DNA from: Ruminococcus sp. CAG:254
GTDB lineage: Bacteria > Bacillota > Clostridia > Oscillospirales > Ruminococcaceae
DNA length: 16,465 nucleotides
Assembly: GCA_000433635.1 (NCBI GenBank)
Contig: HF997910.1
Location: forward strand, 1-16,465
Direction of reading: 5' to 3'
Positions 7,201 to 15,576 of this stretch are shown piece after piece (position 1 is the first letter of the stretch; the number at the start of each line of letters is the position of its first letter). The notes beneath the pieces are model-generated. The model did no database searches and was not told the origin of the DNA. It saw only the letters and a program-made list of their open reading frames with translations. The position numbers and the translations under genes were made by a program.

Positions 7201-7224
7201 CTTGACATTTCACGAAAGTTCAAG
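7201..7224. promoter_or_regulatory. 24-bp dyad overlapping the dockerin operon promoter
   Basis: The sequence has the form CTTGA-n2-TTTC-n2-GAAA-n2-TCAAG; all 9 defined positions in each arm are complementary. It covers the whole -35 and spacer and ends directly against the -10, the usual geometry of a repressor operator. No known consensus was assigned. Confidence 0.55.
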
Positions 7225-7230
7225 TATAAT
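7202..7230 (+). promoter_or_regulatory. Full-consensus sigma-A promoter of the dockerin operon
   Basis: TTGACA (7202-7207), exactly 17 bp, TATAAT (7225-7230). Both hexamers match consensus. The predicted start near 7237 leaves a leader of about 94 nt. Confidence 0.9.
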
Positions 7231-7330
7231 AAAGCTATGAAAGGAAATGCATTTGAAACGATGCACGTTGTTTTCATATGGTTCGTGTTGTAACAAAATA
7301 CAATTGACGGAAAACAAGGAGGAATTTATT

Positions 7331-8287
7331 ATGAAGAAGTCTGCAATTAAGATGATCGCAGGGGTTTCTGCTCTTGCAATTTTTTCGTCCATTTCTGCAA
7401 CCGCTATTCCGGCATTTGCTGAGGAATATGATGCGATTCAGGAACAGGATTATGTGGCAACTTTCGCAGATGAACAGACACAGAACGTTGCAAGCTATTT
7501 GCTGGAAAACGGTGTTTCTATGGAAGAAGCACAGGAAATGATGGAACATTATGTGAATGGTCGTGCAATGATTGAGCAGAGAGAAAACGCCGAAAATGGG
7601 ATTTCTTTGCTGAGCGATGATGAGGAAGAGCCGAAAGTATTTTATAATGGCGAAAATTTCACATCTTACAAAAACTCCATTAAGAGTAGCAAACCGAGTA
7701 CTACATTTAAGAAAGAACAGCATTATGGAGCTTTTATAATTAATGATCCAATTGCAAATGTAAGAGTAAGATTCAATGCAATTTCCAATGAAGATGCAAA
7801 TGGAAATTATTTAATTACAGGAACTGGGGATTATTATATTTTTAATAACTATAATAATTTTACTTCATTTGGACTGGATTCAGATGGCGTTTCTTTTAAG
7901 ACAGAAACAAAAACCAATAGTGCTGGTCGTCCACTGATAATGTGCACATTTTCGTTTGATGCAAGTGATTCTCTGAAGAGTGAAGCTGCTGTAAAAAATG
8001 CGATTCAAGTGCAGAAAACAGCTAGCTTGTTGAAAAATGGTAATCAAATAAATAGTGATTTTACTTTCCACACATTTGTACTGGGCGATTTTGACCATGA
8101 TGGCGTTGTTTGCGATGATGATTATGCTTACTTAATGGACTTTGTAATGAACTCTTTCGATGGATATATTTCTTACAAAGATGTATCAGATAAAATGGCA
8201 TTTGAAGTTAATACAACAGCTGTTGATTTGAATATGGATGGCGTTTTGGATATACGGGATGCCATTGCATGGAATAAGTTAAGCTGA
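7331..8287 (+). CDS. Secreted dockerin protein with a domain of unknown function
   Basis: The 318-residue product has a signal peptide (1-30, ending AIPAFA before EE), an acidic helical segment (about 31-100), an Asn/Phe/Tyr-rich region (about 101-248) that I do not recognise, and a C-terminal dockerin (251-318). The dockerin has two calcium loops, DFDHDGVVCDDD (253-264) and DLNMDGVLDIRD (299-310); loop starts are 46 residues apart, longer than the usual mid-thirties. It should bind a cohesin on a scaffoldin or cell-surface anchor. I chose ATG 7331 (AAGGAGG 8 nt upstream, then a classic signal peptide) over ATG 7247. The middle is much more AT-rich than its surroundings. First gene of a two-gene operon; the next starts 25 nt later. 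Confidence 0.85.
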   Translation: MKKSAIKMIAGVSALAIFSSISATAIPAFAEEYDAIQEQDYVATFADEQTQNVASYLLENGVSMEEAQEMMEHYVNGRAMIEQRENAENGISLLSDDEEEPKVFYNGENFTSYKNSIKSSKPSTTFKKEQHYGAFIINDPIANVRVRFNAISNEDANGNYLITGTGDYYIFNNYNNFTSFGLDSDGVSFKTETKTNSAGRPLIMCTFSFDASDSLKSEAAVKNAIQVQKTASLLKNGNQINSDFTFHTFVLGDFDHDGVVCDDDYAYLMDFVMNSFDGYISYKDVSDKMAFEVNTTAVDLNMDGVLDIRDAIAWNKLS

Positions 8288-8312
8288 GAAAGCATATAAG
8301 GGGGTATGTGCT

Positions 8313-10376
8313 ATGAAAAAAGCGATGAAATGTATGGCTGGAATCTTGGCCTTGACATTGGCATTTGCACAGGTTGCTCCGGTTTCTGCTTTTGCAGAAG
8401 AAACAACTGCTGCAACTGCAACGGAAGAAGCACAGGCTGTTTATTCTGGTGATTGCAGTGCAGAAGGCTCTTCCGTCACATGGACATATAATCCAACAGA
8501 AAAGACCCTTACATTCTCCGGAACAGGTGCAATTAAGGATTATCAGGCAAGCGGTGAAGCATTGCCGTGGCTGTCGGCTTCAGATGACTATAATGTAAAG
8601 AAAGTTGTTTTGGAAGAAGGCATTACAAGCTTGCCGGATTTTGCAGAAGAAAATGGCTTGTTTGATTTGAGAAAAGGCGGAAGACCTTGCACCATCATCT
8701 TGCCGGAAAGTCTGACAGATTTCCATTATGGAACAGCACTTTCTTTGTCAAGAGGTGTCATCCTTTATGTAAAGGATGGTTCTGCGGCTTACTGTGATGT
8801 TCATGCGATTGCAGATAGAAATTACTTTACCAATCGGAATTGGCTGATTTATTCTAGCGGCGTAGCAGAAAATCCAGTTGTACCAACAGAAGGGACTTCT
8901 GACACTGGTTTGACTTGGAAGTTCGATTATGAAACTAGGCAGTTGACCTTGAGCGGAACAGATGATTACCAGAATAGTTATCTGATTCAGCATCTGATGC
9001 CGTTGATGAAGGCAGCAGATAAAGTTGTCTTTGATGAAAACTTTACCGTGCCGGAAGACCCGAATGAAACCGTAATGCCGGCGACTTACACATACTTAAA
9101 GAAAGTATTGGTTGATAATCCGGCATTGCAGTATTTTAACAGTTCGCAGGGCTTTTGTTGTTACTATCAATCGCCGTTTCAAACTGCATATGAGGAAGTA
9201 AAGGAAGCTTACGAAAAGCAGTATCCGACAACAGAAGAAGAAACAAATCCGTTTGAATATCAGTGCGTTGTTAGAACCAATCCGAATCTGTCAACATATA
9301 GCGGCAACTGTGGTGTAGAGGGTGGCGACAACGTTACTTGGACATATGATGTTGCAACCGCTACAATGACATTTTCTGGAACAGGCGAAATGCAAGGACT
9401 TTATGATGTGGGAACGGAAAAATATACGCTTCCTTCTTGGTTGTATGGATACGGAGCTGTACCGAACTATCATCCAAAGCATATCATAATTGAAGAAGGA
9501 ATTACACGTATTGTGGCAGATCGTTGGTATTTGTTTGGACATGATATTCCATCCAGTGAAAGCGAACGTTGCACCGTTACAATTCCAGAGAGTTTAAAAA
9601 ACACGAATCTTTTTGATTATGCAATTAATCCAAATGATTATCTTACATTCCAAGTAAAACAGCAGTCCGTATTCTATTTTCAGTTGATGAATGCGATGGA
9701 TCTACATCCGGACAATCATTGGATTTATGAGTCCACTGGTCTTGCAAAAGACGTGATTGTTTCCGAAGATGGTATGACAGAGGGAAGCTCAGAAAAGGGC
9801 TTGCATTGGAAGTTTGATGCTGAAAAGCGGGTTCTGTATCTCTCTGGCACAGACGTTCCTGGCAATCAGGGCAGTGCTTTGAGTGAGATTAAGGATTTAG
9901 TGAGTGTAGCAAAAACCATTGTGATTGACAAGGATTTTGTTCCGCCGCTTGGAACAGACCTGACCACTTGGACAAATTACTATCTGAAATCTACTAGTAA
10001 TCGAGACATTTACCATAATGTTTATCTTTATCGGGGTAGCTTGTTTGACCAGCATTATTTGGCTGCGAAAGCACTGTATAAGGAATATGAACATTTAACA
10101 GACGAAGAAGAAGAACGGTATGGTATCTTCAATCAAGGATATTACTACATCGGCGAGGCTGACACTTGCGGTGATGTCAATCTGGATGGCACAGTAGACC
10201 TTGTAGATGCAATTTACTTCGGAAAGTATCTGGCAGGTCTGGTGCAGATGAGTGATGCACAGTTGGCAGCAACCGACTGCAACGGAAACGGTGTTACTGG
10301 CGAAGAAGCCGATTTAAGCGTACTGATGAAGTTCTTAATCGGTGGCATTACAGATTTGCCGTATACAGAAGAATAA
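8313..10376 (+). CDS. Secreted dockerin protein with duplicated BspA/LRR-like modules
   Basis: The 687-residue product has a signal peptide (1-28, ending SAFA before EE) followed by four modules in A-B-A-B order. A1 (about 44-185) and A2 (about 329-478) share YSG-C, VTWTY, TFSGTG and a VLEEGIT or IIEEGIT strand, then LPESL or IPESL, resembling the N-terminal part of BspA-type leucine-rich-repeat surface proteins. B1 (about 195-320) and B2 (about 489-612) share GL-WKFD and L-LSGTD. A dockerin (618-679) ends the chain: loop 1 is canonical (DVNLDGTVDLVD, 621-632); loop 2 from D655 carries one extra residue. No catalytic domain is recognisable, so a binding or structural role on the cellulosome or surface is inferred. 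Ribosome site AAGGGGGT lies 7 nt before the ATG. Confidence 0.87.
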   Translation: MKKAMKCMAGILALTLAFAQVAPVSAFAEETTAATATEEAQAVYSGDCSAEGSSVTWTYNPTEKTLTFSGTGAIKDYQASGEALPWLSASDDYNVKKVVLEEGITSLPDFAEENGLFDLRKGGRPCTIILPESLTDFHYGTALSLSRGVILYVKDGSAAYCDVHAIADRNYFTNRNWLIYSSGVAENPVVPTEGTSDTGLTWKFDYETRQLTLSGTDDYQNSYLIQHLMPLMKAADKVVFDENFTVPEDPNETVMPATYTYLKKVLVDNPALQYFNSSQGFCCYYQSPFQTAYEEVKEAYEKQYPTTEEETNPFEYQCVVRTNPNLSTYSGNCGVEGGDNVTWTYDVATATMTFSGTGEMQGLYDVGTEKYTLPSWLYGYGAVPNYHPKHIIIEEGITRIVADRWYLFGHDIPSSESERCTVTIPESLKNTNLFDYAINPNDYLTFQVKQQSVFYFQLMNAMDLHPDNHWIYESTGLAKDVIVSEDGMTEGSSEKGLHWKFDAEKRVLYLSGTDVPGNQGSALSEIKDLVSVAKTIVIDKDFVPPLGTDLTTWTNYYLKSTSNRDIYHNVYLYRGSLFDQHYLAAKALYKEYEHLTDEEEERYGIFNQGYYYIGEADTCGDVNLDGTVDLVDAIYFGKYLAGLVQMSDAQLAATDCNGNGVTGEEADLSVLMKFLIGGITDLPYTEE
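8442..10148 (+). repeat. Internal tandem duplication (two A-B units) in the second dockerin protein
   Basis: Unit 1 is encoded at about 8442-9272 and unit 2 at about 9297-10148, each near 280 codons. Shared landmarks occur in the same order and spacing; the DNA has diverged, so the duplication is old. Confidence 0.7.
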
Positions 10377-10408
10377 AGAATAAGACCTCTATCTTTTAAA
10401 AGAGAACG

Positions 10409-10442
10409 GCGGGCAGCAGAAATGTTGTCCGCTGTTTGTTTT
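10409..10442 (+). terminator. Intrinsic terminator of the dockerin operon
   Basis: A 10-bp stem (GCGGGCAGCA with TGTTGTCCGC, two G-U pairs) closes a GAAA loop and is followed by TGTTTGTTTT. It begins 32 nt after the stop. Confidence 0.8.
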
Positions 10443-10455
10443 AGGCAACAAGAAA

Positions 10456-10489
10456 CGGCAGCACTCGCAAGGAATGCTGCCGCTTTTGT
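10456..10489. terminator. Intrinsic terminator for mtaB-purL, possibly bidirectional
   Basis: CGGCAGCA and TGCTGCCG form an 8-bp stem with an 11-nt loop. On the minus strand it lies 35 bp past the purL stop and is followed by TTTCTTGTT; on the plus strand by CTTTTGTG, which could catch read-through from the dockerin operon. Confidence 0.7.
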
Positions 10490-10523
10490 GTATCTACTTG
10501 TTTCAGGGGGTTGCTGCCGGAAA

Positions 10524-13500
10524 TTACCGGAAATAAGCAACACCGCTCTGGAAGATTTTCTGATCCTTTTCGCCCGGAACATTGCGATAGAGGTTTGTAC
10601 CGATTCGTTCGCTGTGTCCCATCTTACCGAAGACTCTGCCGTCTGGAGAGGTAATGCCTTCGATTGCCATCATGGAAGTGTTCGGGTTGTAGTGAATATC
10701 CATAGTTGGGTTGCCGTCCAAATCGACATACTGGGTTGCAATCTGTCCGTTTTCTGCCAGCTGTTCAATGAGTGCCGGCGGAGCAACGAACCGACCTTCG
10801 CCGTGAGAAATTGCAACGGTGTGCAGGTCGCCCACTTCGCAGCCATACAGCCACGGGGACTTGGTGGAAGCCACTCTGGTTGTTACCAGCATAGACTGGT
10901 GGCGAGCAATCGTGTTGAAGGTCAGCGTTGGAGCATCCTGTTCCATTTCGACAATCTTACCGAATGGAACAAGACCCAGCTTAATGAGTGCCTGGAAGCC
11001 GTTGCAGATACCCAGCATCAAGCCGTCCCGATTCTGAAGCAGGTTGTGAACAGCATCCATAATCTTCGGGTTGCGGAAGAATGCCGTAATGAACTTACCG
11101 CTGCCTTCCGGTTCGTCACCGCCGCTGAATCCGCCCGGAATCATGATAATCTGGGCATTCTTAATGCGGTCGGTAAAGGCTTCTACAGATTCTGTAATTG
11201 CAGCAGCAGACAGGTTGCGGATGACAAAGACTTCTGCTCTTGCACCAGCCCGTTCAAAGATTCTAGCGGTGTCATATTCGCAGTTTGTGCCCGGGAATAC
11301 CGGAATCAGGACGTTCGGACGAGCCGTCTTAATGGTCGAGAACTGGTGAACCGGATTGTTATAGCTGTAAACCGGCGGTTTTTCTGTAGTGGTCTTGATT
11401 CTGCACGGGAAAACAGGTTCAAGCTTCTTTTCCCAGATTTGCAGGAGCTGCGGCAGCTGCATGGTGTAGTTCGGGCAAACAATGGTCTGTTCATTGGTGG
11501 TTGTACCAATCACGGTTTCATCTGCCTTTGCATCGCCGTTCAATTCAATGACAAATGCACCGCAGCACGGCTGGAACAGTTCTTCCGGTGTCAGCTGCTT
11601 GGTGAAGCGGAAACCGATGAAGTTACCAAAGCACATCTTTGCAATGCCTTCTGCAACACCGCCGAAATCTACTGCCCAGATAGCAGCTGCACGGTTGTCC
11701 CGAATGATGGCTTCTACCTGGTCGAAGCAAGCACGAATGCTGTCGAAGTCCGGCAGACCATTTTCCAGATAAGTTGGCTTTACGAGAATAACCTTGCTGT
11801 CAGTGTTCTTAAATTCTGTGGAAACAACATGGTCAGCCTTTGCGGTGGAAACAGCGAAGGAAACGAGCGTCGGCGGAACGTCAATCTGTTCAAATGTACC
11901 AGACATGGAGTCCTTACCGCCGATTGCACCGCAGGAGAGTTCCAGCTGTGCCTGGAATGCACCGAGCAGGGCTGCCATTGGCTTGCCCCAGCGTTCCGGA
12001 TTGTTCTGTGTCCGTTCAAAGTATTCCTGGAAGGTCAGCCAGCAGTGATGCCAGCTACCGCCTGCTGCAACGATTTTTGCAACGGATTCTACAACGGCAC
12101 ACATTGCACCGTGATACGGGCTGCGTTCGCTGATCAGCGGATTATAACCCCAGCCCATGAGCGAGCAGGTATTTGTTTCGCCACGGAGCACCGGAATCTT
12201 TGCTGCCATTGCCTGAGATGGGGTCAGCTGATAAGCACCGCCGAACGGCATCAGAACCGTTCCTGCACCGATGGTGGAGTCAAACATTTCTACCAGACCC
12301 TTTTGCGAGCAAACATTCAGGTTGGAGAGCAGTTCCTTCCAGCTTTCTGCACAGTCTGACATGGCTGCCGGAGCATCTGTCTTCGGAGCAGGGATGACAA
12401 CATCGGTATATTTTGCAGCACCGTTTGAGTTCAGGAATTCCCGACTCAGGTTGACAATGTTCTTGCCGTTCCAGTGCATTTTCAGTCTTGGTTCAGCCTT
12501 TACTTCTGCAACGATGGTTGCTTCGAGGTTTTCCTTGCCAGCAGCCTGCAAGAACTTTTCAGCGTCTTCCTTGGCAACAACCACTGCCATTCGTTCCTGA
12601 GATTCACTGATAGCAATTTCTGTACCGTCCAGACCGTCATATTTCTTCGGAACAGCGTTCAGGTCGATTTCCAGACCGTCGGTCAGTTCGCCGATGGCAA
12701 CGGAAACACCGCCTGCACCGAAGTCGTTGCAGCGTTTAATCATCTGGGTGACATACGGGTCACGGAACAACCGCTGTAATTTGCGTTCTTCCGGAGCATT
12801 ACCCTTTTGTACTTCTGCACCGCAGGATTCCAAAGATTCAATGGTATGGGACTTGGAAGAACCAGTTGCACCGCCGCAGCCGTCCCGTCCGGTCTTACCG
12901 CCCAGCAGGATGACAACATCGCCCGGAATTGGAGCTTCTCTGCGAATGTTGCTTGCCGGAGCTGCACCGAGTACCGCACCGATTTCCATTCTCTTTGCCA
13001 TATAGCCCGGATGGTATACTTCAGAAACGTGTCCGGTTGCAAGACCAATCTGGTTCCCATAAGAGCTGTAACCGCTTGCAGCACCGATGGTGATTTTCCG
13101 CTGCGGCAGCTTGCCGGCAATGGTATCTTCGACCGGAACGAGCGGATTTGCTGCACCGGTTACACGCATAGCCTGATAAACATAGGAACGGCCAGACAGC
13201 GGGTCACGGATTGCACCGCCGAGGCAGGTTGCAGCACCACCGAACGGTTCAATTTCCGTCGGGTGGTTGTGGGTTTCGTTCTTGAACATCAGAATCCAGT
13301 CTTCTTCTCTGCCTGCAACGTCTACCTTGATTTTCACAGAACAAGCATTGATTTCTTCGCTTTCGTCCAAATCGTTCAGCTTGCCGTCTGCCTTGAGCTT
13401 CTTCACTGCCAGTGTTGCCATATCCATGAGGGTAATCGGCTTGGCATCTCTGCCCAGTTCGTGGCGGATGTTCAGGTAAGCGTCATAGGTTTTCTGAATA

Positions 13501-14228
13501 TAAGGAGCACCGATTTCAACCTGTTCAATATTGGTGGAGAATGTGGTGTGACGGCAGTGGTCAGACCAGTAAGTGTCAATCATCCGGATTTCCGTGATGG
13601 TTGGGTCACGGTGTTCGGTATTCTTGAAATAATCCTGACAGAATTGGATGTCATCCAAATCCATTGCCAGACCATATTCCCGAATGAATGCATCCAACTG
13701 TTCCTTGGTGCGGTCACAGAACCCGTGCAGGGTCTTGACTTCGGTCGGAATTTCATAGTTGGAATCGAGCGTTTCCGGCTTGTCGAGGGAAGCCTTCCGG
13801 CGTTCTACCGGGTTAATCAGATAAGACTGAATCTGCTGAAATTCTGCATCGGTCATATTGCCGCTGATGATATAAATCTGAGCGGTGCGAACCCGACAGC
13901 GTTCGCCTTGCAGCAGAATCTGAATACACTGTTCACAGCTGTCTGCCCGCTGGTCAAACTGTCCCGGCAGGTATTCGGCAGCAAACATTCTCTGATTGCC
14001 GGTACATTCCGGAAGGGTGTCATAAGTGACATCGACCGCTGGTTCAGAAAAAACAGTCGGGATGGCTTTTTGAAATGCCTCTTCGGTCAGGTGGTCGGCA
14101 TCATAGCGGTTCAGAATCCGAACCCCCGTAACACTCAGCCGAAGAGCAGTTTGCAGGTCGTTCAGCACAGACTGTGCTTCTACCGCAAATTCCGGCTTTT
14201 TTTCCACATAAATTCGATAAACAGACAT
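10524..14228 (-). CDS. purL: Phosphoribosylformylglycinamidine synthase, single-chain clostridial type
   Basis: The 1234-residue product converts FGAR, glutamine and ATP to FGAM, the fourth step of de novo purine synthesis. It carries all domains in one chain, like the clostridial FGAM synthases and unlike the separate PurS/PurQ/PurL of Bacillus. Visible landmarks are WSDHCRHTTF (221-230), the first AIRS-like ATP-binding core with KNETHNHPTEIEPFGG (316-331), a second core with GAIGGKDSMSGTFEQ, and a class I glutamine amidotransferase domain from about 972 (PVFPGTNCEYD). The glutaminase triad is present: C1075 (GICNGF), H1205 and E1207 (GHSER). ATG 14228 has AAAGGAG 7 nt upstream, lying inside the last codons of mtaB. 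It is second in an mtaB-purL operon; no other pur gene is in the window. Confidence 0.95.
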   Translation of the reverse strand: MSVYRIYVEKKPEFAVEAQSVLNDLQTALRLSVTGVRILNRYDADHLTEEAFQKAIPTVFSEPAVDVTYDTLPECTGNQRMFAAEYLPGQFDQRADSCEQCIQILLQGERCRVRTAQIYIISGNMTDAEFQQIQSYLINPVERRKASLDKPETLDSNYEIPTEVKTLHGFCDRTKEQLDAFIREYGLAMDLDDIQFCQDYFKNTEHRDPTITEIRMIDTYWSDHCRHTTFSTNIEQVEIGAPYIQKTYDAYLNIRHELGRDAKPITLMDMATLAVKKLKADGKLNDLDESEEINACSVKIKVDVAGREEDWILMFKNETHNHPTEIEPFGGAATCLGGAIRDPLSGRSYVYQAMRVTGAANPLVPVEDTIAGKLPQRKITIGAASGYSSYGNQIGLATGHVSEVYHPGYMAKRMEIGAVLGAAPASNIRREAPIPGDVVILLGGKTGRDGCGGATGSSKSHTIESLESCGAEVQKGNAPEERKLQRLFRDPYVTQMIKRCNDFGAGGVSVAIGELTDGLEIDLNAVPKKYDGLDGTEIAISESQERMAVVVAKEDAEKFLQAAGKENLEATIVAEVKAEPRLKMHWNGKNIVNLSREFLNSNGAAKYTDVVIPAPKTDAPAAMSDCAESWKELLSNLNVCSQKGLVEMFDSTIGAGTVLMPFGGAYQLTPSQAMAAKIPVLRGETNTCSLMGWGYNPLISERSPYHGAMCAVVESVAKIVAAGGSWHHCWLTFQEYFERTQNNPERWGKPMAALLGAFQAQLELSCGAIGGKDSMSGTFEQIDVPPTLVSFAVSTAKADHVVSTEFKNTDSKVILVKPTYLENGLPDFDSIRACFDQVEAIIRDNRAAAIWAVDFGGVAEGIAKMCFGNFIGFRFTKQLTPEELFQPCCGAFVIELNGDAKADETVIGTTTNEQTIVCPNYTMQLPQLLQIWEKKLEPVFPCRIKTTTEKPPVYSYNNPVHQFSTIKTARPNVLIPVFPGTNCEYDTARIFERAGARAEVFVIRNLSAAAITESVEAFTDRIKNAQIIMIPGGFSGGDEPEGSGKFITAFFRNPKIMDAVHNLLQNRDGLMLGICNGFQALIKLGLVPFGKIVEMEQDAPTLTFNTIARHQSMLVTTRVASTKSPWLYGCEVGDLHTVAISHGEGRFVAPPALIEQLAENGQIATQYVDLDGNPTMDIHYNPNTSMMAIEGITSPDGRVFGKMGHSERIGTNLYRNVPGEKDQKIFQSGVAYFR

Positions 14229-14232
14229 ACGA

Positions 14233-15567
14233 TTACTCCTTTTGTGATGAATTTGCATTGTCTTTCGGCACGATGTGACCGAAACAGCAAGCAGAATCGC
14301 TTTCTTCTATTCTAACATAAAAAATAGATTTACGCAAACTTTTTTTCTCTTTTTCCGCAGGAATTTTTACAGGGGTGAAATCCGGCGTGTGTCCGTTGTG
14401 AAATGCAGCGTTCCGTTCCCGTTCAAACAGTACGGGTAATGTCAGCCCAATGCGGCTGGAAAGAAAGGCAGTTCGGGCAGTTTCCGCCAGCTGCTGCATG
14501 GCAACCATGCGAGTATGTTTCACAGAATCCGAGATTTGGTCGGTACGTTTGGCAGCTGGTGTTCCGGTACGGGGCGAATAGCGGAATACATGAATTTTTG
14601 CAAACTGCATGGATTCTGCAAATGCCAGTGACTCCGCAAAGTCAGCATCTGTTTCCCCTGGAAAGCCCACCATAATATCGGTTGTAATGGCACAGACCGG
14701 AAACCGACTGCGGATGGCTGCACAGAGGGCAGCGTATTCCTGCGTGGTATAACGGCGGTGCATCTCTTTCAATGTGTGGTCGCAGCCACTCTGTAAAGAG
14801 AGATGAAACTGCGGACAGAATGCCGGAAGGGCAGCGAGTGCATCCAATAAATCTGCTGTCATGCGTTCCGGCTCTAATGAACCCAGCCGCACCCGTTGGA
14901 TTCCTGAAGTTTGACAGCAGAGGGAAACGGCATCGAGCAGTGAGCCGCCCCATTCTTTCCCGTAAAAGGCAAGGTTAATGCCGCAGAGCACAATTTCTGT
15001 GTAGCCTTCTGCTGCAAACTGAGAAACTTCCTGTTGCAGGACATCCAGCGGCATGGAGCGGCATCGACCTCTTGCATAGGGAATGATGCAATAGCTGCAA
15101 AAGCAGTTGCAGCCGTCTTGAATCTTTAAAAAGGCACGGGTGCGGTCAGCTGGCAGGTGATGGGGCAGACAGGCGAATGCCTCTGTTCCGGTATATGCTG
15201 GGATGTGCTGCATCGGGGCACGGTTTCCCATGAGAAATTGCTGTACCAGTTGCGGCAGGCGGTCACGGTCTTGTGTGCCGATGACGAGGTCTGCCTCCGG
15301 CAGGGCAGCAGCCTCTTCCGGAAATGCCTGTGCAAAGCATCCCGTCAACACCATGACAGCATCCGGATTTCCGGCACGCAGACGGCGGAGTGCGGTATGC
15401 ATGCGGCTGTCGCCGGAGGCGGTCACGGTGCAGGTGTTTAATACAATCACATCCGCCTGTTCCGGCTGGGTGGTGATGGTGTATCCGGCAGCCTGAAAAA
15501 TTGCCTCCATTCCAGCAGTTTCGCAGCTGTTGACTTTACAGCCAAAGGTAAAAAAATAACAATTCAA
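14233..15567 (-). CDS. mtaB: tRNA t6A37 methylthiotransferase MtaB (radical SAM)
   Basis: The 444-residue product belongs to the MiaB/MtaB methylthiotransferases; MtaB adds a methylthio group to t6A37 of tRNA. The N-terminal domain has three [4Fe-4S]-ligand Cys residues: C10 (FGCKVN, the MtaB-type start motif), C46 (NTCTVT) and C77 (TGCFAQ). The radical-SAM triad is C153, C157 and C160 in GCNCFCSYCIIPYARGR. A TRAM RNA-binding domain closes the chain (FHNGHTPDFTPV onward) but its last third is Lys-rich and AT-rich, more diverged than usual. The start is TTG at 15567: no in-frame ATG precedes FGCKVN near a ribosome site, whereas AAAGGAGGA lies about 10 nt upstream. Forms an operon with purL; transcribed divergently from the HPr-like gene. 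Confidence 0.93.
   Translation of the reverse strand: MNCYFFTFGCKVNSCETAGMEAIFQAAGYTITTQPEQADVIVLNTCTVTASGDSRMHTALRRLRAGNPDAVMVLTGCFAQAFPEEAAALPEADLVIGTQDRDRLPQLVQQFLMGNRAPMQHIPAYTGTEAFACLPHHLPADRTRAFLKIQDGCNCFCSYCIIPYARGRCRSMPLDVLQQEVSQFAAEGYTEIVLCGINLAFYGKEWGGSLLDAVSLCCQTSGIQRVRLGSLEPERMTADLLDALAALPAFCPQFHLSLQSGCDHTLKEMHRRYTTQEYAALCAAIRSRFPVCAITTDIMVGFPGETDADFAESLAFAESMQFAKIHVFRYSPRTGTPAAKRTDQISDSVKHTRMVAMQQLAETARTAFLSSRIGLTLPVLFERERNAAFHNGHTPDFTPVKIPAEKEKKSLRKSIFYVRIEESDSACCFGHIVPKDNANSSQKE
14236..14242 (-). promoter_or_regulatory. Ribosome binding site of purL, embedded in the mtaB 3' end
   Basis: AAAGGAG includes the last two sense codons of mtaB (AAG GAG), and the mtaB stop lies in the spacer before the purL ATG. 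The two frames are 4 nt apart, which favours translational coupling and fixes the purL start. Confidence 0.8.
14309..14337 (-). promoter_or_regulatory. Possible internal promoter for purL within mtaB
   Basis: On the minus strand TTGCGT (14332-14337), 17 bp, TAGAAT (14309-14314) preceded by TGT (extended -10). It lies in an AT-rich part of the mtaB 3' end, about 80 bp before purL. The -35 is weak. Confidence 0.35.
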
Positions 15568-15576
15568 GCGAAAAAA

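Noticed and set aside
7237..7293. 18-codon upstream frame starting at the predicted transcription start of the dockerin operon
   Set aside because: It would be leaderless, has no ribosome site, and its hydrophobic peptide resembles no known leader; likely chance.
7247..7330. N-terminal extension of the first dockerin protein to ATG 7247
   Set aside because: No ribosome site there, and the extension would bury a normal signal peptide that starts at 7331 behind AAGGAGG.
10422..12359. 645-codon open frame on the plus strand opposite purL
   Set aside because: Antisense shadow of the GC-balanced purL coding strand; no ribosome site, no recognisable domain, and it begins inside the dockerin operon terminator.
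12807..14315. 502-codon open frame on the plus strand opposite purL
   Set aside because: Shadow of purL. The minus strand encodes well-conserved FGAM synthase motifs throughout.
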